A DNA stretch of 64,000 bases from Triticum aestivum. Its lineage: Eukaryota > Streptophyta > Magnoliopsida > Poales > Poaceae. Positions 36,069-47,386 of this stretch are shown one piece after another. Made by a program: the position numbers and the translations under genes. Location: positions 227,152,826-227,216,825 of the forward strand of contig NC_057795.1 of NCBI RefSeq assembly GCF_018294505.1. The letters are read 5' to 3'. The notes under the pieces are model-generated. The model had not been told where the DNA came from. It saw nothing but the letters and a program-made list of their open reading frames with translations, and did not search any database. Each line of letters starts with the position of its first letter. The stretch's first letter is position 1.

Positions 36069-37785
36069 TTTTAGATTTAATTAAAATTAGTTTTAGTAGA
36101 AATCAAGCTTTTCTAGTTTTATTAAGATTGCTACTATTTTCCTGTTGTTCTACTTATTATATAATTTTATTTTTCCTATGTTATAATTTATTTTAGATTG
36201 GTTACAGAGGGTGAACTTTTATTTTACAGTAGAATAAAACTTTTGATTTTATTTTATTGCAAGTTTTGTTCTAGGCATAATAGGAGTTCTATAATAGCTT
36301 TTTAGGTGATCCTTTTTGCACCTAGTTTATATGTTGTTTTCCTTTTTGTTAGTTAGCAAAACTCTTGTTTAGGTTCTGTTAAGAATAGTTTTAGTAGGAT
36401 AAAACTATTTCTTAGTTGTTGTTTGAAGTGATGAAAACCTTGGTTTGTTTTTCTTCGAGCTTTCTTTGGTTTTGGTTTGAGTGCTTGGGTGATTTACATT
36501 AACTTGCTACTATGTTATATTGTGGTATACTTATTTGTGCTATTGTTTGACTCGGTAGAATTCCCGGAGTGCGAGGCCTGCTATTACGAGTCGCTAGCTT
36601 TGGAAGACCGTCAACCAGGGAAGTCATTTGACCATGTTTTACAATACCTATGATTCTATTGCATTAGAATATACCCCCCCCCCCACCATGCATGCAGTGG
36701 GAGAATTTTAAGTTATGATCTTGAGTAGTATCATGAGGTAGGATGACCCCTTTCCCCTTGTTACCAATGCCCGGGACGATGTAGTTGATTGCTATGCTTT
36801 CATAGACGGGGTTGGATGAGTGATTCATAAGGGAGATGTGAGAGTCAAGATGATGACAACCCCATGACTTCAAGCTCAAGATGGACTTCAAAATTCACTA
36901 CTGGGTGGAGGACGGTTGACGGGCACCCTGGAGAAACCAGCAGATGGTCGGGATGCATGGAGAAGTGCCATGACATCTTGCGGAAAGCTTCACCCAGCCA
37001 CGAAGAGATGGATGGATATCCCATTGACCGGAAGCTTACCTGTGCAGCCGCAAGCCATTATGGGCTCTGGCTTGGTTGATCCTAGGTGTGACTCTGGCCG
37101 GACGGTGCTACAAGATGTAGAAGAACGGTAGGATTGGATGGGCACCGGCAGTGGCCCAGAGGAACTCTTTAGAAGACCTTGTTTTGTTTGTCCCGTCTTC
37201 AAACACCAGGCAGTGCGAAGACTTAAAAAGGAGGGAATGATTCTTGCGGGTAAAGTGCACAAACCTCTGCAGAGTGAAGACCTAATCGATTAGCCGTGTC
37301 CATAGTTACGGACAATTTTAGCCTCTGGAACTTGCAGTATTTCAGATCTCAACACGAACTTAATGAATTAATTGAGGGGTTACTTTTAATATTTTTGGAA
37401 TGATACATTGGTTGGCGGAACCATCTCAATAACAACCAACATTTTTGTAGTAATTGTAAACAAGTCCTTTGTTGTAGGGAAAAACTGGCTTTTTCGCAAA
37501 AACAGAGATAACTTAGAGCCCCACAGCCAAATTGCATATAGTATCAGTAATTTTGCTGTTGTTCTCTCTTCTTGACTTGCCGGCATATTCAAAAATGCTA
37601 ACCTACATGGCTGCAACGTCTTATGTTGCAGAGGAGTTTTCTGACCAGGAGTGAGGATATGATCCATGCTTGGCGATTGCCCTATGGAGTCGGATGGACT
37701 CGCTATTCGTCTACGCTTCCGCAGCTTTATTTAGTTTATTTCTCAAGTGTTGGACTCGCCGGGGTGACCAAATGGTCACTTGAGC

Positions 37786-38700
37786 TGATGAGGACATCAA
37801 TACCATTGTTACACCCACAACCCCTGCTACTATACATACTGGACCAATTACTAGAGCTCGCGCACGCCAATTAAATTATCAAGTACTTCTGTTTCTTGGT
37901 AATGAGTCTAATGTTCATGAGAATATGATGCTCCCTAAATTGGATACATTTGTTTTGCTTACAAATGAAGGGCCTAGCTTGGAAGAGGATGGACACTGGA
38001 GCAAAAACAAGCATGGAGATGATGGCATACACAAAGGAAATAAGAATGGAGTTTCAAGTGATGATTTCTGGACTTCGAAGCCACCGTAATGAGTGCATGA
38101 AGGCTTGGACGAAATATACAAGATCCCACTTCACAAATTTCGTCCAGGGGCTATTATAGGTGTTGCGTCACCTTATTATTGGGCCAGGCCCATGTAATTT
38201 CGAAATACATAAGTATAGGCTATTTTTAGAGTCTGTATGTGTGGGGAAACAAAGTTAGGGTTGGTTTCAGACCCCTCCCACAAGGGTCACGAAATTCCCC
38301 CTACTCCTCCATATGTACAACCCTTAGGGCATCGTTTAGGCTTTGAGTTTTGTTTAGATTAAAAGTTCTCCATAGCTGCAACTTTGCATACTTCATTTGT
38401 GTTCAACGACTAGACCAAGACGTCATAGAACCCTATCTTGATCAATAATGCTTTCATCTTATATTCGCAATATCCAGATTGCAATCTCAGTTTCTTGCTT
38501 GCTCTTCATTTGCTCGTAGGAAATCGACCCTCGTGGTTAGGTTGATCGTGGTCCGTCATGGTCAATAACCCCTAGGAAGTTGGTTTAGTGATTGCTAAGG
38601 CGTGACGTCTTTGCATGTCCGTAGTCAGACCGTCAAAGTTGACTCCCACAGAAAACGATAGATATCTCATCGAAACATCGGGACATCTTCGCCTCTATCA
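37786..38700 (+). repeat. E7 5' LTR
   Basis: 915 bp, matching 58797-59712 (E10) and the two pieces of E7's own 3' LTR. The first part still contains the decayed tail of the pol reading frame seen at 44896-45127, including GPITRARARQL. The TATATA seen in E10 is changed here to CATATGTAC. Confidence 0.93.
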
Positions 38701-38702
38701 AG

Positions 38703-38712
38703 TGGTATTAGA
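38703..38712 (+). other. E7 primer-binding site
   Basis: TGGTATTAGA, two bases after the LTR, is the initiator tRNA-Met complement with one C-to-T change compared with E10 (TGGTATCAGA). Confidence 0.88.
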
Positions 38713-40042
38713 TTTCCAGGTTGCTCGGTGAAATTTTATAGTTTTTGGTAGTTTAGACCGAGTCTGTTCTTCATACCTACAGGCGACGAAAAAGCCAAAA
38801 ACAATTAGGGTTAGTTCATCATATTTGAACCAATCTGAGCCTTTGCATAATCTTTTTAGGGTTTTGCATTGTTGAATTTGCGGTTGCATCGTCATGTCTA
38901 GTTGCTGGTCTTAATGTCTTGTCTTTAGAGTTTCGAGTTCTATTCACAAGTTGTCACGCCGCCGCCGCACCATCTTCATCACCGCTGCCATATACCACCA
39001 TCGTCGTCACTGCTGCCATATACCACCATTGTCGTCACCGCTGCCATATACCACCATCGTCATCACCGCTACCATATACCTCCATCGTCATCACTGCTGC
39101 TACATTCCAACACTGATGCGAGTCAATATACCACCATCGACCCACTTCCATATACCACCCCCGATCTGAGTCGATATACCACCACCGATCTGTATCCATA
39201 TACCACCACTACTCCGAGCCCATCTCATATTAGGTATACTTTCAAGATCCATTTGTTTCCAGATTTGTATTTTCTTGACTAAGTAGGTTTCGAATTCCAT
39301 CAATCTTTTGCGGTTCCGTAGAAAAGGTTGGTTTCCAAAAAAAGTCTGGAAACCACCCCCCGTTTAGGTCCAAAATTTTCCGAAAACACACTTGTCAAAA
39401 AAATTTGGGCTACCCTATTTTTAGGTGTTTCTGAGCATTTTGAGACAGGTGCCATTATAGAAAAAAAATTGAGCCGTTTGTAATTTTTTGTTCCGGGCAG
39501 TCAAGAAAAATTGGTCACAAATATTTCATGTCTATCCCGTTATCTTGACTTGGGAAGAGTTTTGAGAAACTCGCCATTATACTGATTTTCGGCAAAAAAA
39601 ATAGGAGCGCAAAAAAAAGCACAAAAAAAGAGCGAAAAGAAAAATTCAGAGTGTGTTTTTCCCTTATTTTTGTGCAGCGCCGTGATTTTGTTCGTGTTCT
39701 AGGCTCGCGTCTCTAGCACAGTCGAGCCTAGGACTAGCACAGTACCATAGTTGAGCGTTTATTCAACTTTGCATCTCTGAATTGATTATTGCTGACCCTT
39801 TTTGCTAACATATATGAAGCCTTCCCAGCTCCACATACATCTACATCATGCGTTTGACAGCAGCTGGCAATCGCGCTATCTAAGCTTTTGAGAGTTTTGA
39901 CTACAACAGTTGCCGATCACCAACAGCTGCTTGGTAAGACTGGTAAGACTTTGCGATTCACTTGACATATTTGTGACACACCAATGCCACTTCCTAGTAG
40001 TTTGTAGGATCCTATTATTTTGTGTTTCTATTGTTGCCAACC
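38713..40042 (+). other. E7 5' leader
   Basis: Non-coding leader with a minisatellite, then A-rich runs around 39590-39640 interspersed with GCGC. The last bases, AACCATGG, give gag a good start context. It aligns with E10's leader (59725-60908) apart from the minisatellite. Confidence 0.75.
38982..39108 (+). repeat. 28-bp minisatellite in E7 leader
   Basis: Four head-to-tail units of 28 bp (starts 38982, 39010, 39038, 39066) plus a partial fifth. The core is GCTGCCATATACCACCATCG with changes at a few sites. Looser copies of ATATACCACC continue to about 39210. E10 has only irregular relatives at this place. Confidence 0.9.
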
Positions 40043-40289
40043 ATGGCAGGATCACAAGCCGACGAGACTGCCTGGGAGAACATGACGAACAAAGAGTTAC
40101 ATGATAAGTTTCAGCAAATGATGAGGGGACAGGTGGAAGGTGTGCTAAACAGATTTAAAGAGGCCATGAAGAAGATAGATGGCATTGAGAAGGCGCTCGA
40201 AACAAAGCTCAATAACAAGTTTAATGAATTGCTCGCGCGTCATCCACACCCACTGCCCGATGCACCTTTCACACCTCTACAGCAACAAT

Positions 40290-40353
<64 letters not shown>

Positions 40354-41554
40354 TCGCCTTCCAAATCAAGTGGGACGAGCCCTGCACGTACCCCTTGTGC
40401 CTGGTCAAAATTTTGGTGCCGCTGTACCTACTATTGATACTTCTGTAGCTCTTGCTACTACTGCAGAGATGGAGGACCATTATGAGGATGAGGTTGATCA
40501 AAATCAGAACTACGAGCAACCACCAGCACCACCACCAGCAGGTCGACCTCAGGCATATAATCGCAACGGTAGGGCTGCACCACCACCTCCGGTATGAGAT
40601 TATGACCATATTCCTAAACTCAAATTGAATATTCCACCATTTGAGGGTAGATATGTTCCTGATGTATATCTTACTTGGGAGTTAGAAACTGAACAACGTT
40701 TCACATGCTTACAATATCCTAAGGAGAGATGTGTTGCTGCTGCTGTTTGTGAATTCACTAGCTTTGCTTCTATTTGGTGGTCTGAACATTGTAGATTATA
40801 TTCTATTCCAGCTATTTGGGCTTATTTGAAAACTGATATGCGTACTCATTGGGTTCCACCATATTATCAACGTGAATTGCTTCAAAAATTGGAGCATTTA
40901 AGACAAGGAAAAAATCTTGTAGAAGAATATTATCAGGAATTACAAACTAGCATGATTAGATGTGGTATTGTTGAGGATGATGAAGCTATGCTTGCATGTT
41001 GTATGGGTGGATTAAATAAAGAGATTCAAACCATTCTAGAGTATAAGGAGTATAACAATATCACCCGTTTATTCCATCTTGCTTGTAAAGCTGAACGTGA
41101 AGTGCAGGATCAACAGACATTGGCGCGAACTAATTTTTCTGCAGGTCGATCTTCATCATGGACACCACGTACATCCTCTACTCCCACACGTCCTACTACA
41201 GCACCACTGACTTCAGCCGCCAATTCCAACCGAGATACAAGAAAACAAGCACCACCACCACCATCTGCTAGGAGTACACCTTTCGGTCCCGCATAGAGCT
41301 CTTCTTCATCCATGGCATCAACAGAGCAAACACATGATATTATTTGTCGTTGTTGTAAGGGTGGAGGTCATTATGCGAGAGAATGCCCATCTAAGCGTGT
41401 GATGATTGCTACTGAGGATGGTGCGTATGAGTCCGCTAGTGACTATGATGAGGAGACTTTGGCTCATATTACAAGTGAAGAACACGGTGGATATGATTCT
41501 GATCATGAGACGCAATACATGGCGCTGAAGATGCTGACAGGTATGAATGTTTAG
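40043..41554 (+). pseudogene. gag: E7 gag with in-frame stops
   Basis: Starts MAGSQADETAWENM, a helical charged N-terminus, followed by a Gln run. The same frame continues past TAA (40289), TGA (40595) and TAG (41294). The gag core is LKLNIPPFEGRYVPDVYLTWE and QGKNLVEEYYQELQ, and the knuckle is CRCCKGGGHYAREC. E10 has C where the T lies in two of these stops (CGA and CAG), so they are C-to-T changes. A one-base deletion near 41530 ends the frame. Gag would form the particle and bind RNA. Confidence 0.92.
40283..40351 (+). repeat. (CAA)n microsatellite coding poly-Gln in gag
   Basis: Twenty uninterrupted CAA codons follow a TAA that is itself one base from CAA. E10 has only five CAA at the same site (61146-61160). 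Confidence 0.95.
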
Positions 41555-41568
41555 TTACTCAACGTGTT

Positions 41569-42273
41569 TTGAGTGTGCGGGTGACACAAGCTGAGCAAAA
41601 TCAAAGGCATAGTTTGTTCCATACAAAGGGAGTTGTGAAGGAACGTTCTATCCGCGTCATCATTGATGGAGGGAGTTGCAGCAACTTGGCTAGCATTGAT
41701 ATGGTGAGGAAGCTATCTCTCACCACAAGACCACATCCACATCCTTATTACATCCAATGGTTCAACAACAGCGGTAAGGTTAAGGTAACACATATTGTTC
41801 CTGTGCATTTTAGTATCTCTACATATGCTGATTATGTTGATTGTGATGTAGTACCTGTGCAAGCATGTTCCTTATTACTTGGTAGACCATGGCAATTTGA
41901 TATAAATTTTGTACACCATGGTAGAAACAATTAGTATACTCTTGTTCATAAGGATAAAGATATTACTTTGCTTCCTATGTCTCCTGATTCCATTTTGAAA
42001 GATGATATTAATAGAGCTAATAAAGCAAAGCAGGAGAAAAATAAGAGTGAAAATCAGATTGTGGCAAAAGAATTTGAACAACAAATGAAGCCTAATAATA
42101 AACCGTCTAGTGTTGCCTCTCAAATTAAATTGAAAAGTGCATGTTTACTTATCACCAAATCTAATATTGATGATCTAGATTTCAGCAAATACGTTTGCTA
42201 TGCTTTTGTGTGCAAACAGGCATTATTTTTCATTCAAGGACGTGCCTTCCTCTTTGCCTCATGCTGTCACTAA
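41569..42273 (+). pseudogene. pol: E7 protease and spacer
   Basis: After the frameshift this frame has VIIDGGSCSNLAS, an aspartic-protease site with DGG, and LLLGRPWQFD. TAG at 41932-41934 corresponds to CAG in E10. The frame resumes with a Lys/Glu-rich spacer (41968-42273) before RT and is lost again at an extra T near 42235, where E10 has one base fewer. Confidence 0.9.
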
Positions 42274-43105
42274 CATTTTGTAGGAGTTTGCTGACGTCTT
42301 TCCATAAGACGTGCCACCAGGATTACCACCTATTCGACGGATTGAGCATCAGATTGACATAATTCCTGGTGCATCACTACCAAACCGTGCACCATACCGT
42401 GCCAATCCATATGAGATGAAGGATATTATGCATCAAGTACAGGAGCTGCTCGACAAAGGTTATATACGCGAATCTCTTAGTCCTTGTGTTGTTCCTATTA
42501 TACTAGTGCCAAAATAGGATGGTACGTCGCGTATGTGTGTTGATTGTAGAGGCATTAATAATATTACTATTTGTTATCGTCATCCTATTCCTAGGCTAGA
42601 TTATATGCTTGATGAATTGAGTGGCTCTACAATATTTTCCAAAGTTGATTTGTGTAGTGGATACCATCAAATTTGTATGAAACTAGAAGATGAATGGAAA
42701 CCAGCTTTTAAAACTAAGTTTGGTTTATATGAGTGGTTAGTCATGCCTTTTGGGTTAACTAATACACCTTGTACTTTCATGATATTAATGAATGAAGTTT
42801 TATGTGCTTTCATTGGACGATTTATGGTAGTCTATTTTGATGCTATACTGATTTATAGCAAAACTTTGGAAAACATTTGGAACATCTACGTGTTTTATTA
42901 TTGCTCTACGTGATGCACGTTTGTTTGGTAACCTTGGAAAGTGCACCTTTTGCACCGACCAAGTATATTTTCTTGGCTATGTTGTTACTCCATAGGGAAT
43001 TGAAGTTGATAAAGCCAAGATTGAAGCTATTGAGAGTTGGCCACAGCCCAAAATGGTCACACAAGTGAGGAGTTTTCTTGGCCGCGCTGGATTCTATAGG
43101 CGTTT
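42274..43105 (+). pseudogene. pol: E7 reverse transcriptase with lost catalytic Asp
   Basis: Contains PPGLPPIRRIEHQIDIIPG, SPCVVPIILVPK, then TAG (42515, AAG in E10), [13 protein letters not shown] and [12 protein letters not shown]. The catalytic box reads [10 protein letters not shown], so the second Asp of YFDD is Ala, while E10 keeps YFDD. Frameshifts follow near 42870-42900, a TAG replaces CAG near 43013, and an extra T lies in the final FYRRF motif. It cannot act as a polymerase. Confidence 0.92.
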
Positions 43106-43960
43106 TTGAGAGATTTCACCACCATTGCTACACCTCTCAATGAGATTACAAAGAAGGATGTGCCTTTTGTTTGGGGTACCGCACAGGATGAAGCCTTCAC
43201 AGTATTGAAAGATAAGTTGACACATGCTCCTTTACTCCAACTTCCTGATTTTAATAAGACTTTTGAGCTTGAATGTGATGCTAGTGGAATTGGATTAGGA
43301 GGTGTGTTATTACAAGATGAAAAACCTGTTGCATACTTTTCTCAAAAATTGAGCGGGCCTAGTCTGAATTATTCTACTTATGATAAAGAATTATATGCTC
43401 TTGTTCGGACTTTAGAATCATGGCAACATTATTTATGGCCCAAAGAATTTGTTATACATTCTGATCATGAATCTTTGAAACATATTAGAAGTCAAGCTAA
43501 ACTGAATAATAGACATGCTAAATGGGTTGAATTCATTGAGACTTTCCCTTATGTCATTAAGCACAAGAAGGGTAAAGAAAATGCTATTGCTGATGCATTG
43601 TCTCGTCGCTATACTATACTTTCACAACTTGATTTCAAAATATTTGCTTTGGAGACCATAAAAGATCAATACGTGCATGATGCTGATTTTAAAGATGTAT
43701 TGCAGAACTGTAAAGAAGGAAGAACATGGAACAAGTTCGTCATTAATGATGGATTTGTGTTCCATGCTAACAACTATGCATTCCAGCTAGCTCCGTTCGT
43801 ATTTTGTTGCAGTGGGCGCATGGAGGAGGATTAATGGGAAACTTTGGCATGAAGAAGACGGAGGATGTACTTGCTACACATTTCTTTTGGCCAAAGATGA
43901 GACGAGATGTTGAGCGCTTTGTTGCTCGCTGCACTACATGTCAAAAAGCTAAGTCATGAC
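43106..43960 (+). pseudogene. pol: E7 RNase H and integrase zinc domain
   Basis: RNase H keeps [32 protein letters not shown] and AIADALSRR, so its acidic residues are present. A frameshift near 43800 moves the reading into the zinc domain (from 43816), where the first His is present (HGGGL) but the second is Asn (MGNFG against MGHFG in E4). The Cys pair CTTCQK is present. A TGA at 43957-43959 follows. Confidence 0.88.
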
Positions 43961-44641
43961 TCAATCCTCATGGTTTATATATGCCTTTGCCTGTACCTAG
44001 TGTTCCTTGGGAGGATATATCTATGGACTTTGTTTTAGGTTTACCTCGAACAAAGAAGGGGAGGGATAGCATATTCGTTGTCATGGATAGATTCTCGTAT
44101 ATGGCACACTTTATACCATGTCATAATAGCGATGATGTTGTTAATGTTGCTGATTTGTTTTTTTGTAAAATTATTCGCTTGCATGGTGTGCCAAATACTA
44201 TTGTTTCAGATCGTGATACTAAATTTCTTAGCCACTTTTGGAGATGTTTATGGGCTAAGTTGGGGACTAAACTGCTTTTTAGTACTACTTGTCACCCCCA
44301 AACTGTTGAACAAACTGAAGTAGTCAATAGAACATTGTCTACTATGCTTAGGGCTGTTTTGAAGAATAATAAGAAAATGTGGGAAGAATGCTTGCCTCAT
44401 ATTGAATTTGCTTACAATCGTTCGTTTCATTCTACTACTAAGATGTGCCCTTTTGAAATTGTGTATCGTTTCCTACCTCGTGCACTATTGATTTGTTGCC
44501 TCTTCCATATTTGGAGACGGTTAATTTTGATGCTAAACAACGTGCTGAATTGATCTTAAAAATGCATGAGTTAACTAAGGAAAACATTGAGCATATGAAT
44601 GCTAAATATAAATTGCTAGAGATAAGGGTATAAAACATATT
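43961..44641 (+). pseudogene. pol: E7 integrase core
   Basis: D in [12 protein letters not shown] in VSDRDTKFL and E in QTEVVNRTL are present. The usual HPQTDGQTE has become HPQTVEQTE, two substitutions next to the catalytic Glu. The frame is lost near 44475 and the connecting linker is degraded. Integrase inserts the cDNA into the chromosome; this copy is broken. Confidence 0.9.
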
Positions 44642-45127
44642 GTGTTTGCACCTGGAGATCTTGTTTGGTTACATTTGCATAAGGATAGATTTCCTAATTT
44701 GCAAAAATCTAAGCTAATGCCACATGTTGATGGTACTTTTAAGGTGTTAGTGAAAATAAATGATAATGCATATAAACTTGAGCTGCCTGCAGATTTTGGG
44801 GTTAGTCCCACTTTTAAGATTGCGGATTTGAAGCCATATTTGGGCGAGGAAGATCAGCTCCCGTCGAGGACGACTTCATTTCAAGAAGGGAAGGATGATG
44901 AGAACATCAATACCATTGTTACACCCACATCCCCTGCTACTATACATACCGGACCAATTACTAGAGCTCGCACACGCCAATTAAATTACCAGGTACTTTC
45001 ATTTCTTGGTAATGATTCTAATGTTCATGAGAATATGATGCTTCCTAAATTGGCTACATTTGTTTTGCTTACAAATGAAGGGCCTAGCTTGGAGAAGGAT
45101 GAATATTGGAGAAAGAACAAGCAGTGA
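44642..45127 (+). pseudogene. pol: E7 integrase C-terminal module continuing into the 3' LTR
   Basis: GDLVWLHLHKDRFPNLQKSK, a small beta-barrel type core, is followed by FKIADLKPYLGEEDQLPSR. The frame then crosses the polypurine tract and the LTR start at 44896 without a stop and adds GPITRARTRQLNYQVLSFLG and a charged end, stopping at 45125-45127. About 77 codons are therefore encoded by the LTR. E4 has the same arrangement. Confidence 0.88.
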
Positions 45128-45426
45128 GATGATGGCATGCGCAAGGGAAACAAGAACGGAGTTTCAAGTGATGATTTCAGGACTTTGAAGCCACCGTAAT
45201 GAGTGCATGAAGGATTGGACGAAATATACAAGATGCCACTTCACAAATTTCGTCCAGAGGGTATTATACGTGTCGCGTCACCTTATTATTGGGCCAGGTC
45301 CATGTATTTTTGAAATACATAAGTATAGGCTGTTTTTAGAGTCTGTATCTATGGGGAAACAAAGTTAGGATTGGATTCAGACCCCTTCTACAAGTGGTCA
45401 CGAAATTCCCCCCTACTCCATATATA
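44896..45426 (+). repeat. E7 3' LTR, part 1
   Basis: First 531 bases of the 3' LTR, starting TGATGAGAAC. It stops at ATATA, which is repeated as GTATA after E8 (one mismatch), so E8 is a clean insertion. Confidence 0.93.
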
Positions 45427-47378
45427 TGTAACAACCCCAAAATTGGGTTATCAATTTTTGTGCCGTTATTCCTTCCTAGCATCATTTTCAAAATCTTTCT
45501 CCTGAGTGGGCAAGACCTCATTTGCATCAGCTCAAACCCTCTGAAACCCTAATTCCGAATTTTTGGAATTTGAATATGGCCTTTGTGATTACAAAGGAGC
45601 TATCATTTTCCTTGATCTGTTGATCATCCCATCGATTCCCATAGACCCTCCTATCCTTTTAAACCTTGGATATGCAAAAATATTGCCAAGTCCAATGCAA
45701 TAATTTTGAATTATGATTTATTCCTTTTCTTGTCTTTCTGAGAAATAAAATCCAAATGCATATCTAGCCATCTCCTAAATTCATGTGAATTGGTGGACTT
45801 GATAATTATGCCTAGTCCAAGCTCTGGCAAAGATATTGGCCATAATTAAATAAGGAAAATTGCATTTTCTTATTTAATACCAATATTGCATTTTTGCCAT
45901 TTTTTTACAGCAACTACTATTTTTATAGAAGATAAAATTCCCACATAAATTGTGGAGCTTTTGCTCGCTATATAATCACTAGTTCCATCCTTATCTCATG
46001 TTCCACCGATCAAAAATTGGGCACATGATCCAATGCAAGTTTCTGCCTTCTCTAAAATTTTGCAAAGGAAGTGCTTTACTCCTAATTCCTATTGAGCTGC
46101 AATTTGGTAGGGTGATTAATATTGATAAATAACCCATGGATACCAAGGATGAGCTCAATCCATTCATCATAGCTCCCTGTGCAATTTTTCAAAGTTTCTG
46201 ACCAGAATGCAACTTTGTGAAGGAAGTACCTTCATAGAGTTTCCAAATGGGATGAAACTTTGCCATCCTCTCAATTACCCAAATCATTAGCCTCCACCCA
46301 AATTCAGCTCATTTCATTGATCTACATGAGCACATGAGCAATTCTTGTTTTCTGTCCAAATTTTTCAGTTTGTGAAACAAGTATATTTTATCTCGCTCCA
46401 CTATGGCTGAAAATATTTCCAAGCCTTCTCCTATCCATATAACCCACCTACCCCAGAGTTTGGATCATGTCATGTAGCAAATATTTTCCTAGATTTTTCC
46501 CAAGTTTCTCGTCAGAAGGATGCTTGTGAAACAAGTACCAATTTGGCAAGTCCATTTGGTATGATATTTTTGCAGCATCTACATATGACCAAATCATGGT
46601 GATTTGCCAAGTGGTAGCTCCATCTAACACTCCTAGCAAGTGCTCCTTCCTCATTTGTTTTCTGGGCCATATTTGACAGTTGTACTACGCTATGTTAAAT
46701 AGTTGCCCAAATCCCTTCCAACTTTCCAGGACCATAGTCCTTGCTACCCTAAGCCTCCCACACATCAAGTTTAGCCATTAAGCTCACTGTGTTGATCACC
46801 AAGATGTGGCCAAATTTGCAACAGCAAACTTGTCGAGCCTGTTTCCCTCTGCTCCCTACACTTCTGCCCGTGCCATCACCTTAGTTCTAATGAACCTTGG
46901 AAGGACTCCCTTGCTGACAAGGTTTGGCACTAAGTAGGAGGCCAAAGCGTGTAGTGCCTGTGGTGATCACGAGTGAAGCTAGCCAAATTGGTGGTCGGCG
47001 CACTGTTGGCCTCAGCAGAGCAGCTCCGGCTGACTCTGGCTCATTCCAGCTTGTCAACCAGCTCAGCTTCATCGTTGTCGTGCGCCTGGACCCCTCTGCC
47101 CCTCCATTTTCTTCTCCTTCGAGCCGTGCCATTGATCAAACAGTGCTCGCCGATGTGCATTGTCGCCTTCCTCGCCCCTGTCTGTTTCCTCCTCACATCT
47201 CGGAGCGCACCTCGACTCCGTGACCCCCCCTGGAGCTCGTCCGCGTACTCCTCGTCGCCTTCCCGCCGCTTCCCGTGAGATTTGGCCATGCCTGCCGACC
47301 CTGCGCCCATCGCCGGCGTGCGGACACATCGCCTGTCGCATGCCACCTCCCCCTCTCTTCTCGAGCCTTCCCCGCGGC

Positions 47379-47386
47379 TATATAAG
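47379..47386 (+). promoter_or_regulatory. TATA box of E8 5' LTR
   Basis: CGGCTATATAAGC, conserved at 55659-55666 in the 3' LTR, in a C-rich promoter-like context. Confidence 0.72.

Larger units (their letters stand above)
1..37785 (+). mobile_element. E1: Tekay/Del-type Ty3/gypsy chromovirus, left end outside window, discontinuous
   Basis: This is the oldest layer of the nest. Its protease-RT piece at the left edge continues at 19937 and again at 28433, and it ends in RNase H, integrase, a chromodomain-like tail and a 3' LTR beginning TGTAACATCCC. The pieces join where E2 and E4 are removed with their TSDs. Integrase and tail motifs fit the Tekay/Del chromovirus lineage (family knowledge). 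Gag and the 5' LTR lie left of the window. The 3' LTR is itself broken by E5, E6 and E7, and E7 cuts it short before its end. Stops and frameshifts in most domains show that it is dead. Confidence 0.9.
30896..37785 (+). repeat. E1 3' LTR, about 3.4 kb in pieces, truncated
   Basis: It begins TGTAACATCCC after a purine-rich TAAGGTGGGTAGGTT at 30881-30895. Own segments are 30896-31821, 34474-35214 and 36069-37785; the rest is E5 and E6. A C/T-rich region precedes a TATA box, and downstream text (GGAGTGCGAGGCCTGCTA near 36570, the GCTGCAACGT block near 37610) resembles E5, so the two LTR families are related. E7 interrupts it before the end. By comparison with E5 roughly 190 bases should follow E7 and E10 beyond the window. 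An 11-C run lies near 36670. Confidence 0.85.

Noticed and set aside
38982..39108. CRISPR-like array
   Set aside because: Units are head to tail with no spacers, in a plant retroelement leader.
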